64,000 bases of DNA from an uncultured Bacteroidales bacterium (GCA_947168525.1 CAMVMG010000009.1:1-64000); one strand, 5' to 3'; shown: positions 8,438-18,093, numbered from the stretch's first letter. A program made the numbers and translations. Notes: a model not told the origin generated them from the letters alone.

Positions 8438-9271
8438 ATGATAACCCATCCCAACGTAAAGATCAACCTGGGCCTGCACGTGCTGCGTAAGCGCCCCGAC
8501 GGCTTTCACGACCTGGAAACCCTCTTCGTCCCTTATCCGGGCATCCACGACGTGCTGGAGATTGTCACGGGAGATGACTATTCCCGCACCCTGGCGGGGC
8601 TGCGGAAGCGCTATGGCACCCTGACCCAAGCCATCTCCCCGGACGGGAAACTGATGATTACCCTGGCCCGGAAAGAAGGGGTGGACTGGGACCCGCTGAA
8701 AGACCTCAGCGCTAAGGCCTATTTCCTCTTGGCGGAAAACTACAAGCTGCCGCCCATGAAAATCTATCTGGAAAAGCTGTCCCCGGTGGGAGCCGGCCTG
8801 GGCGGGGGATCGGCCGATGCCGCCTTCGCCCTGAGGATGATTGCGCAGCTCGCCGGCCTGTCCCTGCAAAATGCCCTGCTGGCCGCCTACGCCGCCCGCC
8901 TGGGTAGTGACTGCGCCTTTTTCATCTACAACCGCCCCATGCTGGGCACGGGAAGGGGAGAGATCCTGGAGCCCTACAACCTGGATTTGTCCGGCTACGA
9001 GCTGGAAGTGTACGTTCCGGAAGGGATTGCCGTATCCACGGCCGACGCTTACCGGGGCATCGTTCCCAAGTTGCCGGAAAAAGCGCTCAGGGACATACTG
9101 GCCCAGCCGGTGGAAAGCTGGAAAGAAGACCTGGAAAACGATTTTGAGCAGACGGTCTTCGCCAAGTATCCCCAGCTCCGGGAGGTGAAGGAAAAACTCT
9201 ACCGGGAGGGGGCCGTGTATGCGGCCATGTCCGGCAGCGGATCGGCTTTTTTCCGAATCAAAAAAAATTAA
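8438..9271 (+). CDS. ispE: 4-diphosphocytidyl-2-C-methyl-D-erythritol kinase
   Basis: 277 residues, normal for IspE. It phosphorylates CDP-ME in the cytoplasmic MEP (non-mevalonate) isoprenoid pathway. The GHMP-kinase ATP loop is seen as PVGAGLGGGSADAAFAL, the N-terminal substrate motif as PNVKINLGLHVLRKRPDGFHD, and the C-terminal GHMP motif as MSGSGSAFF. The ATG at 8438 was chosen over an upstream in-frame ATG at 8408 because the latter overlaps the promoter and adds a non-homologous leader. Confidence 0.95.
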   Translation: MITHPNVKINLGLHVLRKRPDGFHDLETLFVPYPGIHDVLEIVTGDDYSRTLAGLRKRYGTLTQAISPDGKLMITLARKEGVDWDPLKDLSAKAYFLLAENYKLPPMKIYLEKLSPVGAGLGGGSADAAFALRMIAQLAGLSLQNALLAAYAARLGSDCAFFIYNRPMLGTGRGEILEPYNLDLSGYELEVYVPEGIAVSTADAYRGIVPKLPEKALRDILAQPVESWKEDLENDFEQTVFAKYPQLREVKEKLYREGAVYAAMSGSGSAFFRIKKN

Positions 9272-9365
9272 CGGGAATCGGTTGAAACATTCCTGAAAGT
9301 TTTTCTGTTTCAAACTGTGTTTTTGCCGGGAATGTCGTAGCTTGCGCCCAAAGTTACGACACGCG

Positions 9366-10928
9366 ATGCTAGTATATGTACATGGGGCCAAATGTGTGGG
9401 TATAGAGGCCGTACCCATTGTCATCGAGATAGAAATTACGCTGGGAATCGGAATCCACCTGGTGGGGCTGGCCGACGCGGCTGTGAAGGAAAGCCTGCTC
9501 AGGACCGTCACCGCCCTGCAAGCCAAGGGCTTCCACATTCCCGGAAAGAAAATTGTCATCAACCTGGCCCCGGCCGACATGCACAAGCAGGGCAGCGGGT
9601 ACGACCTCCCGATTGCCCTGGGCATCATCGCCGCCTCCGGCCAGCGGGAGCTGCCGGGCCTGGGGAAGTACCTGATCATGGGCGAGCTGGGCCTGGACGG
9701 CAGCATCCGGGGCGTGAGCGGAACCCTCCCGATGGTGGAGATGGCCCTGCGCCAGGGATTCCAGGGCTGCATCCTGCCGGAAACGTCGGCCCTGGAAGCC
9801 GTAGACTACACGCAGGCGCAGGTATTCGGGGTGCGCACCCTGGATGACGTCCTCTGTATCCTGGAGGAAAAAGAAGACCCGGGCGACCTGCTCATCTGGA
9901 ATACGGAACTGTACCGGAAAACCCGCTCTTCCACCGCCCTCCCCGCCACCGGCCGCTACATGGATTTTGCCGATATCATCGGCCATGATGGAGCGAAAAG
10001 GGGGCTGGAAATTGCCTCTGCAGGGCACCACAACGCCATTCTGATTGGCTCGCCCGGATCCGGGAAAAGCTCGCTGGCCAAGGCGCTCGCCGGAATTCTT
10101 CCACCCATGAGCCTGGAAGAGAGCGCCGTCACCTCCAAGTTTTATTCGGTGGCGGGGAAGTCTGCCGGCGGCATGGGCCTGATGCGGCAGCGGCCCTTCC
10201 GCGCGCCCCACATATCGGCCTCCAGGGCGGCCTTGCTGGGCGGCGGCAGCGGCGAGAACATCCTTCCCGGGGAGGTGAGCCTGGCCAGCGGAGGGATCCT
10301 CTTCCTTGACGAATTCCTGGAGGCGCCCAAAGCCACCCTGGAAAGCCTCCGGGGCCCGCTGGAAGACCGGAAAGTGACCATCTCGCGGCTCAAGTCAAAG
10401 ATCGAATATCCCGCCTCCTTCATGCTCATCGCCGCGTCCAATCCCTGCCCCTGCGGCTATTACGGAGAGGGCGACCGCTGTACCTGCACTGTAGGGCAGC
10501 GGGCCGGCTACCTGGCGCGGCTCTCTGGTCCTGTGATGGATAGGATTGATATTCAATTACTTGTGCATCCAGTCGAGACCAGCGCGCTGGTGCGCGGCGG
10601 AAAGGCTGAAGCGTCAGAGGAGGTAGCACAGCGGGTACGGAAGGCCCGCGACATCCAGCTAAAGCGCTTCCAGGGTATGGGCATCTTCACCAACTCGGAG
10701 ATGGGCGCCCGGGAACTGGAACGCTTCTGCCCGCTGAGCGAGGACTGCAAACAGTTGCTGGAAAATCTCATAGACCGCCTGGGCCTGAGCGCCCGGGCCT
10801 ACACCCGCATCATCAAGATTGCCCGCACCATCGCCGACCTCTCCGGCACCCCCTACATCCTGCCCGTCCACCTCTCCGAAGCCGCCAGTTACCGCTTCCT
10901 GGACCGGAAGAATATCCTGGACTTGTAA
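9366..10928 (+). CDS. YifB/ComM-family Mg-chelatase-like AAA+ ATPase
   Basis: 520 residues. Order: N-terminal ChlI-like domain (VHGAKCVGIEAVPIVIEIEI...GLADAAVKES), AAA+ core with Walker A GSPGSGKS and Walker B GGILFLDEF, a cysteine-rich insertion (NPCPCGYYGEGDRCTC), and the C-terminal Mg-chelatase domain ending near AASYRFLDRK. Members such as ComM act as hexameric helicases that assist branch migration during natural transformation; the role here is inferred. The ATG at 9366 gives the conserved N-terminus. Upstream lie a weak -7 box (TAGCTTGC, 9338-9345) and an AATCGGTTGAAACA element (9276-9289). Confidence 0.93.
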   Translation: MLVYVHGAKCVGIEAVPIVIEIEITLGIGIHLVGLADAAVKESLLRTVTALQAKGFHIPGKKIVINLAPADMHKQGSGYDLPIALGIIAASGQRELPGLGKYLIMGELGLDGSIRGVSGTLPMVEMALRQGFQGCILPETSALEAVDYTQAQVFGVRTLDDVLCILEEKEDPGDLLIWNTELYRKTRSSTALPATGRYMDFADIIGHDGAKRGLEIASAGHHNAILIGSPGSGKSSLAKALAGILPPMSLEESAVTSKFYSVAGKSAGGMGLMRQRPFRAPHISASRAALLGGGSGENILPGEVSLASGGILFLDEFLEAPKATLESLRGPLEDRKVTISRLKSKIEYPASFMLIAASNPCPCGYYGEGDRCTCTVGQRAGYLARLSGPVMDRIDIQLLVHPVETSALVRGGKAEASEEVAQRVRKARDIQLKRFQGMGIFTNSEMGARELERFCPLSEDCKQLLENLIDRLGLSARAYTRIIKIARTIADLSGTPYILPVHLSEAASYRFLDRKNILDL

Positions 10929-10947
10929 AGAATGGCGTTTTTTTTAG

Positions 10948-10955
10948 TAACTTTG
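10948..10955 (+). promoter_or_regulatory. -7 box TAACTTTG for tsaE
   Basis: Consensus TAnnTTTG box 7 nt before the ATG at 10963. No clear -33 at standard spacing, although a T-rich tract precedes it. Confidence 0.65.
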
Positions 10956-10962
10956 CACGTCT

Positions 10963-11388
10963 ATGAATCATGTCATTACCATAGCCAGCCTGGAAGAACT
11001 GGATTGTGCGGCGAAAAAGTTTCTGGAAGCCATCGGAGACAACCGTCTGGTAGCATTTTACGCGCCGATGGGAGCCGGGAAAACCACCTTCACCACAGCG
11101 GTCTGCAAACAGCTGGGCGTGCAGGAAGACGCCGTCAGCTCCCCCACCTTCGCCATCGTCAACGAATACCGAACCGGCAACGGCGAGCCCCTATTCCACT
11201 TCGACTTTTACCGGATCGAGCGGCCGGAGGAAGCCCTGGATATCGGCCTGTACGATTATCTTGACAGCGGAGCGCTGTGCCTGATGGAATGGCCGGAAAA
11301 CATTGAGGATCTCCTCCCGGAGGAAACCCTCAAAGTGCAGATCCGGGTGAATCCGGACCAGAGCCGTACGCTGAGCTGGGATGCCTAG
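10963..11388 (+). CDS. tsaE: tRNA threonylcarbamoyladenosine biosynthesis ATPase TsaE
   Basis: 141 residues, the usual length. TsaE is the ATPase subunit that works with TsaB/TsaD to make the t6A modification of ANN-decoding tRNAs. Walker A is seen as APMGAGKTTF near residue 35; the family motifs SSPTFAIVNEY, HFDFYR and MEWPENI are all present. The stop codon overlaps by a few bases with the stop of the convergent GH30 gene, so the pair may interfere at the 3' ends. Confidence 0.95.
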   Translation: MNHVITIASLEELDCAAKKFLEAIGDNRLVAFYAPMGAGKTTFTTAVCKQLGVQEDAVSSPTFAIVNEYRTGNGEPLFHFDFYRIERPEEALDIGLYDYLDSGALCLMEWPENIEDLLPEETLKVQIRVNPDQSRTLSWDA

Positions 11389-12845
11389 TCGGTCCAGAGG
11401 ACAGACTGGATGGCCATTGGCGGCACTTTCACCGTCACGGAACTCTTTCCACTGGAGAAGATAACCTTGGCGTCCACCTTGTTTTCGTTCAGGAGAATGG
11501 CACCAAAAGAGCCGTCCGGATTGCGGTACCACTGATAACTGAGGCCACGAGCCTGGTACCCCCGGGTTCCCAAACGGACCGCGCCGCTTTTGATTACCTT
11601 GGAGCAGTGCGCTACATTGTAATAGTGGGTGTTCCGGTCCAGGGACTTGTAGGAATAGGTGGCGGAAGCCACAGTGACGGCGCCATAGCAAGTAGAGCAG
11701 CCGCCAGGCCGGTACGGGCTCCGCTTGTCGTCCAGCATCAAGTTCCACAGCGTCACACCTTTCCCGTAGCGGGAAAGCGTCCCCATAAAAATATCCCGGA
11801 AATCATTGATCAGACAGTTCTCATAACTGTAGTTCCACGTGCCGATGGAAGCCTCCGTGAAATAGATTTCCTTCTCCGGGAAGCGTCCGTGAATCCGGTC
11901 CAGCGTCCCCACATTGCCACCGTAATTGTGCCAGGCCGACCCTGCCACGTACTGGGAAGCCTCCGGGTCTTCGTAGATATGGAGCGGATAATCGGCCTGT
12001 GAGGCGATGTTGTCATAGTTGTAATTGTGGTCGAACACCAGAATCTTGGCCCGGATTCCCGCCGCCCGGAAGGCCGGGCCTACCGCCTCCTTGATAAAGT
12101 CCCGCTGGTCTTCCCAGGGCATATAGAGCGACATGGAATTGCCCCGGTTCAGCGGCTCATTCTGCAGCGTCACGGCCAGCACCGAATACCCCCGCCGTTC
12201 CATTTCCTGAATCCACTTCACAAAATAAGTGGCATAGTCCTGATAACAGGCAGGATTCAGACGTCCGCCCGTCCAGCTGTCGTAAGGGGTCTTTCCGTCT
12301 TCGGTCATTTTCATCCACCGGGGACAGCTCCAGGGAGAGCCGATCACCTTCACATCGGGGTTAATCCTGTAAATCTGGTCCAGGATGGGAAACAGGTATT
12401 CCTCGTCCAGGGGGTGTACATCGAAGTTCTCCATGCCTTTTCGGTCACACCAGGTGAACTCGTCCATGGAAAAGTCCGACCCGCCGATGCACACGCGCAC
12501 CAGCGAGGACCCGATGCCCTCTTCACGGCTGAACATCTCTGTCAGGAAGGCGGTCCTGTCGGCCTCCGACATGCGCAGCAGATTGAAGCAGCTTGCCTGG
12601 GTAATGGCCAGGCCGAATCCGTCCACCGTCTGGAAGGTCTCCCCGGTGAGAGTCACATTAAAGGCATCCTCCACCGGAGCGGACACCGGCACTCTCTCTT
12701 CGAAGAAGCGGAGTGTCGCGGTGTTGGTAGTATAGACGGAAGCCGTTTTTCCCGTCGGCTCCTCAGGGGAGGGGGCCGGCGTTTCCTGGCAGGACAGCGC
12801 CAGGAGAAAAGGCACCAGCAAAGGAATAAAATAGAAATGCGTCAT
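11385..12845 (-). CDS. Glycoside hydrolase family 30 lipoprotein, probable endo-beta-1,6-glucanase
   Basis: 486 residues with a lipobox (LLALSC). The TIM-barrel catalytic residues are visible: acid/base Glu230 in LQNEP and nucleophile Glu331 in YFTEAS; DGFGLAIT near the N-terminus is also typical. It is the last gene of the PUL and directly abuts the CotH gene. Glucan-active GH30 enzymes of Bacteroides PULs (for example in the pustulan locus of B. thetaiotaomicron) are beta-1,6-glucanases, and the GH16/GH3 partners fit that; exact specificity is inferred. The N-terminal lipid suggests outer-surface or periplasmic anchoring. Confidence 0.9.
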   Translation of the reverse strand: MTHFYFIPLLVPFLLALSCQETPAPSPEEPTGKTASVYTTNTATLRFFEERVPVSAPVEDAFNVTLTGETFQTVDGFGLAITQASCFNLLRMSEADRTAFLTEMFSREEGIGSSLVRVCIGGSDFSMDEFTWCDRKGMENFDVHPLDEEYLFPILDQIYRINPDVKVIGSPWSCPRWMKMTEDGKTPYDSWTGGRLNPACYQDYATYFVKWIQEMERRGYSVLAVTLQNEPLNRGNSMSLYMPWEDQRDFIKEAVGPAFRAAGIRAKILVFDHNYNYDNIASQADYPLHIYEDPEASQYVAGSAWHNYGGNVGTLDRIHGRFPEKEIYFTEASIGTWNYSYENCLINDFRDIFMGTLSRYGKGVTLWNLMLDDKRSPYRPGGCSTCYGAVTVASATYSYKSLDRNTHYYNVAHCSKVIKSGAVRLGTRGYQARGLSYQWYRNPDGSFGAILLNENKVDAKVIFSSGKSSVTVKVPPMAIQSVLWTD

Positions 12846-14474
12846 TTACAATGATTTACGGATAACACCCAACCGTTCTTCGAAAGTTTTTTTCAGGAGC
12901 ACGGAGGCCTGGTGGAATGTCATATTCTCGTCGCCATTGATAATCCGGCCGCCGTTCATGGACGCATCTTCGGCCGGATTCCACAGACGGAAATTCAGGG
13001 AGGCCGATGCCTCCAGTTCTTTCTCCAGGGTCTGGATATAGCCCGGGATGGTTTCCAGCTGCGGCAGCAACTCCTGGAAACGGGCCTTCACCTTCTCCAC
13101 GAACGCGGGATCCTGGAACAGCCGTGCATACCAGATGGCGTTGCGGTTGATGAGTCCGGTCCTGGCCTGGGGCGATGTATTGTAGGACAAGATTCCCCAG
13201 TCGAAGTCCCAGCAGGGACCGGCCTTGATCTTGCCGCCCCGGTCTTTGTGGAAATACACGCTGCCGGGATTGCCCAGCTCATGGTTGCCCATCACCTCGA
13301 ACACAATCCAGTAATCCACGAAGGAATCCACGTCGATGTATTGGGCGTACCCCTTTTCCGGGTCCTCGAAGCCGGGGCCGTAGAGCACCTCAGCTGCCTC
13401 GGCAATATATTCCTTGATATAAGACAGCTGGGAAGGGGTAAGGTCTTCCGGATCAGGATACTTGACCCCGAAGGGAATGCCGCTCCCGGCTCCCCACTGC
13501 ACGGTGCCGCCGTGGGAATCCACCCACTGCACCTCGTTGTCGTAATGGAAATCCAGTTCCAGCAGGTAACCGCCCGTAACCGCCTCTCCAGTATTGTCTT
13601 CCGGGCCCATCTCCGTAATGGGAACGCGGTTCTTGTCCACCTTTACCTGCTCAATCAGCAGATAATTTCCCTGATGGACGCCGTTCAGGACCAGCTCTAC
13701 GCTCCGACAGCGGGGCGTCCAGTCCAGCGCGGTCATGGAAGCCACCTTCATGGCCACCAGGTTGCGCATCATAGTCCGGTCCATGAAATTAGCCAGCAGC
13801 ACCCAGCGTTTGTGCTTGGGCATCCCCAGCACCGAAGCCTTCTTGTCCAGCTTGACCAGATAAGGCTTCTTGGGCCAGCTCCAGGTGGTGTTGCCCCGGC
13901 CGCGCACCTGGCAGGAAAGATCGTCCAGCCAGTTGTCCTCTTCGGGGGCCCGCACCGTCAGGCTGGCTGTTACATAATCTTCCTTGGAAAGGATGGGAGC
14001 CTTGTTTTCGGTATCCAGATACAAGATGGGAAGTCCGGTTTCAAGGGTGGTTCCCTGGGAGCCATACTGCGCACCGCAAACCTCGAAAGGCTCCGAGAAC
14101 GTGATCACGCCGGCATGGTTCCGGATTCCCAGCAGGACCCGGGTAAGATACTCTCCACCGTGGAGTCCCCGGTCGGCCAGGGTGGCCACGTACTTTCCGC
14201 CGCCCCCGACAGGAGCCACCTTCTCAAGGGAAAAGTCTTCCGGATGGGGGTTAATCCCATCGGCCTTGTAAAGGACCACATCCCGCTCAAGGTCAAAGAC
14301 ATAAGCAGGTTCATCCACCGTGAAAACCACCTCAGCGGTTCCGTTTTCCGACATTCTTACACGCTGTGTTTCCACCGTGACGGAAAGCAATTCTCCGCCC
14401 GACTGTTCCCTCCCGCAGGAGAACAGCAAGGATACAGCCAGCAAGGACACAAGTATCTTTCTAAAAACCAGCAT
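12846..14474 (-). CDS. CotH kinase-like lipoprotein
   Basis: 542 residues with lipobox LLFSC. After an N-terminal beta-rich region (about 25-150), the CotH domain shows its hallmarks: RGRGNTTWSWPKKPYLVKLD, the KRWVLLANFMDRTMMRNLVA segment, GVHQGNYLLIEQVKVDKNRV, and the metal-binding-like GPCWDFDWG. CotH in Bacillus spores is a protein kinase; the function of exported Bacteroidota members is not established. It sits between GH3 and GH30 with 0-3 bp spacing, so it is transcribed with the glucan enzymes and probably binds or modifies something at the cell surface during glycan use (inference). Confidence 0.88.
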   Translation of the reverse strand: MLVFRKILVSLLAVSLLFSCGREQSGGELLSVTVETQRVRMSENGTAEVVFTVDEPAYVFDLERDVVLYKADGINPHPEDFSLEKVAPVGGGGKYVATLADRGLHGGEYLTRVLLGIRNHAGVITFSEPFEVCGAQYGSQGTTLETGLPILYLDTENKAPILSKEDYVTASLTVRAPEEDNWLDDLSCQVRGRGNTTWSWPKKPYLVKLDKKASVLGMPKHKRWVLLANFMDRTMMRNLVAMKVASMTALDWTPRCRSVELVLNGVHQGNYLLIEQVKVDKNRVPITEMGPEDNTGEAVTGGYLLELDFHYDNEVQWVDSHGGTVQWGAGSGIPFGVKYPDPEDLTPSQLSYIKEYIAEAAEVLYGPGFEDPEKGYAQYIDVDSFVDYWIVFEVMGNHELGNPGSVYFHKDRGGKIKAGPCWDFDWGILSYNTSPQARTGLINRNAIWYARLFQDPAFVEKVKARFQELLPQLETIPGYIQTLEKELEASASLNFRLWNPAEDASMNGGRIINGDENMTFHQASVLLKKTFEERLGVIRKSL

Positions 14475-14477
14475 TAA

Positions 14478-16727
14478 CTATTTTACACAGAAGTTCATCG
14501 GCTCGCCGGAGTCGCTGTCTCCAGCCACCCAGAGCTGGAAGTCGCCGGGCTCCACTTTCTTCATGCCGTCCTGGCCATAAAAGGCAAGTTCGGAAACAGG
14601 GATCTGCATTTGCAGCGTACGGCTTTCGCCGGCCTGCAAATGTACACGCTCAAAGTGCTTGAGTTCCTTCACGGGACGGGTCAGGGAGCCCATCAGGTCG
14701 CGCACATACACCTGCACAACTTCGGTGCCATTCCGCCCGCCGGTATTGGCCAACGTGCAGGAAATGGTGATGGTGTCGTCCTTCCCATACACATCCCTAT
14801 CCAAGGAAGCGTCTGAATAGGAGAAGGTTGTATAACTGAGGCCGAAGCCGAAGGGGAACAGCGGGTAAGGACCATAATCCAGGTAATAGGACGTATTGCC
14901 CAGCGAGGTCTGCCCGGCTTCCTGCGGGATGTCGTCAAGGAGGGTTTCGCCGTTGTAGGGACGCCCGGTCATGGTGTGATTGTAGTAGAGCGGCACCTGG
15001 CCCACCGTGCGGAGGAAAGTGACCGGAGTCTTTCCGGAGGGCGTCACGTCACCGAAGAGAAGGTTCGCGAGTGCCGGACCGCCCATCGTTCCGGGATGGA
15101 ACGCATACAGGAGAGCGTCGCAGTTGGGGAGGTCCCGCTCGATGGTGAGGGGACGGCCGGCCATAACCGTAGCCACAACCGGTTTGCCGGTGGCCTTCAA
15201 GGCAGCCAGCAGTTCACTCTGGGAGCCCTTCAGGTTCAGGTCGGCCAGGGAATGGGCCTCACCAGAGAGGATGGCTTCCTCGCCAACGAACACCAGCACC
15301 ACGTCGGCACGGCGGGCGGCGGCCACTACGTCGTCAAAGCGGGCGCGATTCTCTCGGCTGTACGTGAGGCCGGGGACATAACTCACTTTGCCCGGGAAAC
15401 GCTCCTTGAGCGCCTTCAGCGGGGTAACCGTGTGCTCTTTCTCTCCGTCGAACGCCCAGGTTCCCAGCTGGTCGTGCGGGGCATCGGCCAGGGGACCCGT
15501 CACCAGGATATTCCGCAACGGGGCGGCCTCTAGCGGCAGTACGCCGTTGTTCTTGAGCAGGATGGCCGATTCCTCGACCGAGCGCTGCGCAGCGGCGAGA
15601 TGCTCTGGTGCATATTGCACGGCGGCAGAGGCGTCCACGTCCACGTACGGATGCTCGAACAAGCCCAGCAGGATCTTCACGCGGAGAATGTTGCGGACAG
15701 CCTGGTCGATGGCAGCCTCTTTCACGGCGCCGCTGTGGACCAGTTCTTCCAGGTGGGAAACGTAGCCGTACGTCATCATGTCCATGTCCACGCCGGCGTC
15801 CAGCGCTTTCTTGGCCACATCCTTGCGGTCGGTCCCGTAGCCGTGGGCGATCATCTCGCCCATCGAATTCCAGTCGGTGACAACCAGGCCGTCGAAGCCC
15901 CATTCGCCCCGGAGGACATCCTTCACCATGAACGTATTGGCTGTGGAAGGAACGCCGTCATTGTCGTTGAAAGAGGTCATCAAGGTCATGGCTCCGGCCT
16001 TCACGGCAGCCTCGAACGGAGGCAGATAAACATTGCGGAGCTGCCGCTCGGTCAGGAAGGTGCTGTTGTAGTCACGGCCGCCTTCAGCGGCGCCGTAACC
16101 CACAAAATGCTTGATGCAGGCGGCCATGGAGGTAGTGTCGGCCGCGCGTCCCTGGTACCCGTACACCATGGCCTCCGCCATGCGGGCATCCAGATAGGTA
16201 TCCTCCCCGCTGCCCTCGGCAATACGGCCCCAGCGCGGGTCCCGGGCAATGTCCAGCATGGGCGAAAAGGTCCAGCGGACACCCTGTGCCGTGGCTTCCA
16301 GCGCCGCCACGCGGGCTCCCTGCTCCACCAGGGCGGGGTCGAAGGTAGCGGCCAGGCCCAGCGGAATGGGGAATACGGTGTGGAAACCGTGAATTACGTC
16401 ACGGCCCACCAGCAGCGGAATGCCCAGGCGGGACTCCTCCACGCTGATTCGCTGGAATTCGTTGACTTTCACCGGGTCCACCTCGTTCAGGATGGATCCA
16501 ATCTGACCTTTTCGCAGGGCATCGGCATAATTAGAAACATCGCCGCCGACAGAGACCTGGTTCATCTGGCCGATTTTCTCGGAGAGGGTCATCTGCGAGA
16601 GGAACTTGTCGATGCGGGCTTCGACAGCCGCATCCGTCCCCACGGTGGAAGCGGCTTTCTGCCCCTGGCACCCGGGGAGCGCCACGAGAACAAACGCAAG
16701 GATCAGGGTTCGTACAGCTTTCATCAT
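14478..16727 (-). CDS. Glycoside hydrolase family 3, BglX-like beta-glucosidase
   Basis: About 750 residues with lipoprotein signal (VALPGC). The layout is the usual one: (beta/alpha)8 domain, alpha/beta sandwich, then a fibronectin-III-like domain beginning near FGFGLSYTTFSYSDASL. The catalytic nucleophile is Asp285 in VVTDWNSMG; KHFVGYGAAEGGRDYN is the substrate-binding motif. It should release glucose from the non-reducing ends of short beta-glucans made by the GH16 and GH30 enzymes. Two ATGs in a row (16727 and 16724) are both possible starts. It follows the GH16 gene by 4 bp. Confidence 0.93.
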   Translation of the reverse strand: MMKAVRTLILAFVLVALPGCQGQKAASTVGTDAAVEARIDKFLSQMTLSEKIGQMNQVSVGGDVSNYADALRKGQIGSILNEVDPVKVNEFQRISVEESRLGIPLLVGRDVIHGFHTVFPIPLGLAATFDPALVEQGARVAALEATAQGVRWTFSPMLDIARDPRWGRIAEGSGEDTYLDARMAEAMVYGYQGRAADTTSMAACIKHFVGYGAAEGGRDYNSTFLTERQLRNVYLPPFEAAVKAGAMTLMTSFNDNDGVPSTANTFMVKDVLRGEWGFDGLVVTDWNSMGEMIAHGYGTDRKDVAKKALDAGVDMDMMTYGYVSHLEELVHSGAVKEAAIDQAVRNILRVKILLGLFEHPYVDVDASAAVQYAPEHLAAAQRSVEESAILLKNNGVLPLEAAPLRNILVTGPLADAPHDQLGTWAFDGEKEHTVTPLKALKERFPGKVSYVPGLTYSRENRARFDDVVAAARRADVVLVFVGEEAILSGEAHSLADLNLKGSQSELLAALKATGKPVVATVMAGRPLTIERDLPNCDALLYAFHPGTMGGPALANLLFGDVTPSGKTPVTFLRTVGQVPLYYNHTMTGRPYNGETLLDDIPQEAGQTSLGNTSYYLDYGPYPLFPFGFGLSYTTFSYSDASLDRDVYGKDDTITISCTLANTGGRNGTEVVQVYVRDLMGSLTRPVKELKHFERVHLQAGESRTLQMQIPVSELAFYGQDGMKKVEPGDFQLWVAGDSDSGEPMNFCVK

Positions 16728-16731
16728 CCGT

Positions 16732-18093
16732 CTATTTTTTATATACCCGGACATAATCCACCTTCATGGTGCAGGGAAGTGCACTCTCGTCCACACCTGC
16801 GTAACCGCCCCAGTCGCCACCCCATGCCAGGTTCAGGATAATGTAGAATTTCTTGTTGAAGGGCCAGGTATTGTCGTTGCCGGCTTTGTCGTTCCGGAAA
16901 TCCAGAAGCAGCTCGCCGTCCACATAAGTCTTGATATAGTCTTCTGTCCACTCCAGCGCATACACGTGGTATTCGTTCTCCGCCCCCGCAGTGGTGCGGG
17001 CGGCCGTCTTCTGCGTATTCTTCACATGATTGTAAGCGTTGCAGTGGATGGACGAAGAGGTGATGTTGGCATCTACGCCCACCTCTTCCATGATATCAAT
17101 CTCGCCGCAGGCGGGCCAGCCCTTGGAAAAATCGTCCGGCATCATCCAGAAGGCAGGCCAGGTGCCCTTGCCTCTGGGCAGCCAGATAGCCGCCTCCACG
17201 TAACCGTACAGCCAGGATTCACGGCTGTTCATCCGGGCCGATATCACCTGGTTACCGTCTTTGCGGGCGACGATGTTCAGCGCACCGTCCTCCACGAAGC
17301 TGGTACGGCGATCGTCCGGGACATAGCGCTGCAGCTCATTGTTCACCCTACCGGGCGCCCAGTCCTCGAAGCGCCAGTTGTCCTTAAGCGCTGCCGAACC
17401 GCCGGAGAAGTCATCCTGCCACACCAGCTGATAGCCTTCCGGAACAAACGCTCCGTCGGCCACCGGCTCCCCTTCCTTCTGCGTCACGGTGAGCACTGCC
17501 ACCTGGTCTCCGCTGCGGAACCGGACCTGCCTGGTCCGCTTTCCGGCCACATAGCTCCGGTTGAATTTCACTTTCAGTTCTCCCTCGCCCTTTCCGATGG
17601 TCTTGGGAGAGATGCTGAACCAGAAATCGATATCCCCTTCGTCCACAGTCCAGGAGGCATTGGCAACTGTACCCACGAGGGCTTCACCGCCCGCTCCTTC
17701 TCCCGTCACTTCCTGGGAGGAGAAAGAGAGCGTCGGCACAAAAAAGGCTTGTGAAAGGGCCAGCTGTGCTTTCTGGCTTCCGCTGGTGAGGGTGAGCGTC
17801 GCGGACCGGCTGCTTGCGGTGTTGTTGGGCTCGGCCGACACTTTCAGGAGGCTTTCCCCGCTATAGATCTGGGAAGACGAGCTCAGCGAATACCAGGGCT
17901 GGGCATCCGTCGCCACAGACCACGTTCCCGTCGCTTTCACCTTTACCGACGCCTCTCCCCCTTCGGGATTCAACGTCAGTTCGTTGGCAGAGAATTCAAT
18001 GGTGGGAGCCGCCGGGACCGGGTCCGGGGTAACGGGCTGCTGACAGGCCAGTGCCAGCATAAAAAGGGACAAAAAGGCTATCATTCTCTTCAT
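16732..18093 (-). CDS. Glycoside hydrolase family 16 lipoprotein, probable endo-beta-1,3-glucanase (laminarinase type)
   Basis: 453 residues. Lipobox LALAC near residue 15, two BACON-like beta domains (about 25-110 and 110-200), then the GH16 jelly roll. The catalytic triad is seen in EIDIMEEVG: nucleophile Glu331, Asp333, acid/base Glu336. QLVWQDDFSGG opens the catalytic domain and DGELLLDF is in the substrate groove. The ExDxxE spacing with I/M is typical of laminarinase-like members. The start at 18093 was chosen for the signal peptide; the frame is open farther upstream but without homology. Confidence 0.92.
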   Translation of the reverse strand: MKRMIAFLSLFMLALACQQPVTPDPVPAAPTIEFSANELTLNPEGGEASVKVKATGTWSVATDAQPWYSLSSSSQIYSGESLLKVSAEPNNTASSRSATLTLTSGSQKAQLALSQAFFVPTLSFSSQEVTGEGAGGEALVGTVANASWTVDEGDIDFWFSISPKTIGKGEGELKVKFNRSYVAGKRTRQVRFRSGDQVAVLTVTQKEGEPVADGAFVPEGYQLVWQDDFSGGSAALKDNWRFEDWAPGRVNNELQRYVPDDRRTSFVEDGALNIVARKDGNQVISARMNSRESWLYGYVEAAIWLPRGKGTWPAFWMMPDDFSKGWPACGEIDIMEEVGVDANITSSSIHCNAYNHVKNTQKTAARTTAGAENEYHVYALEWTEDYIKTYVDGELLLDFRNDKAGNDNTWPFNKKFYIILNLAWGGDWGGYAGVDESALPCTMKVDYVRVYKK

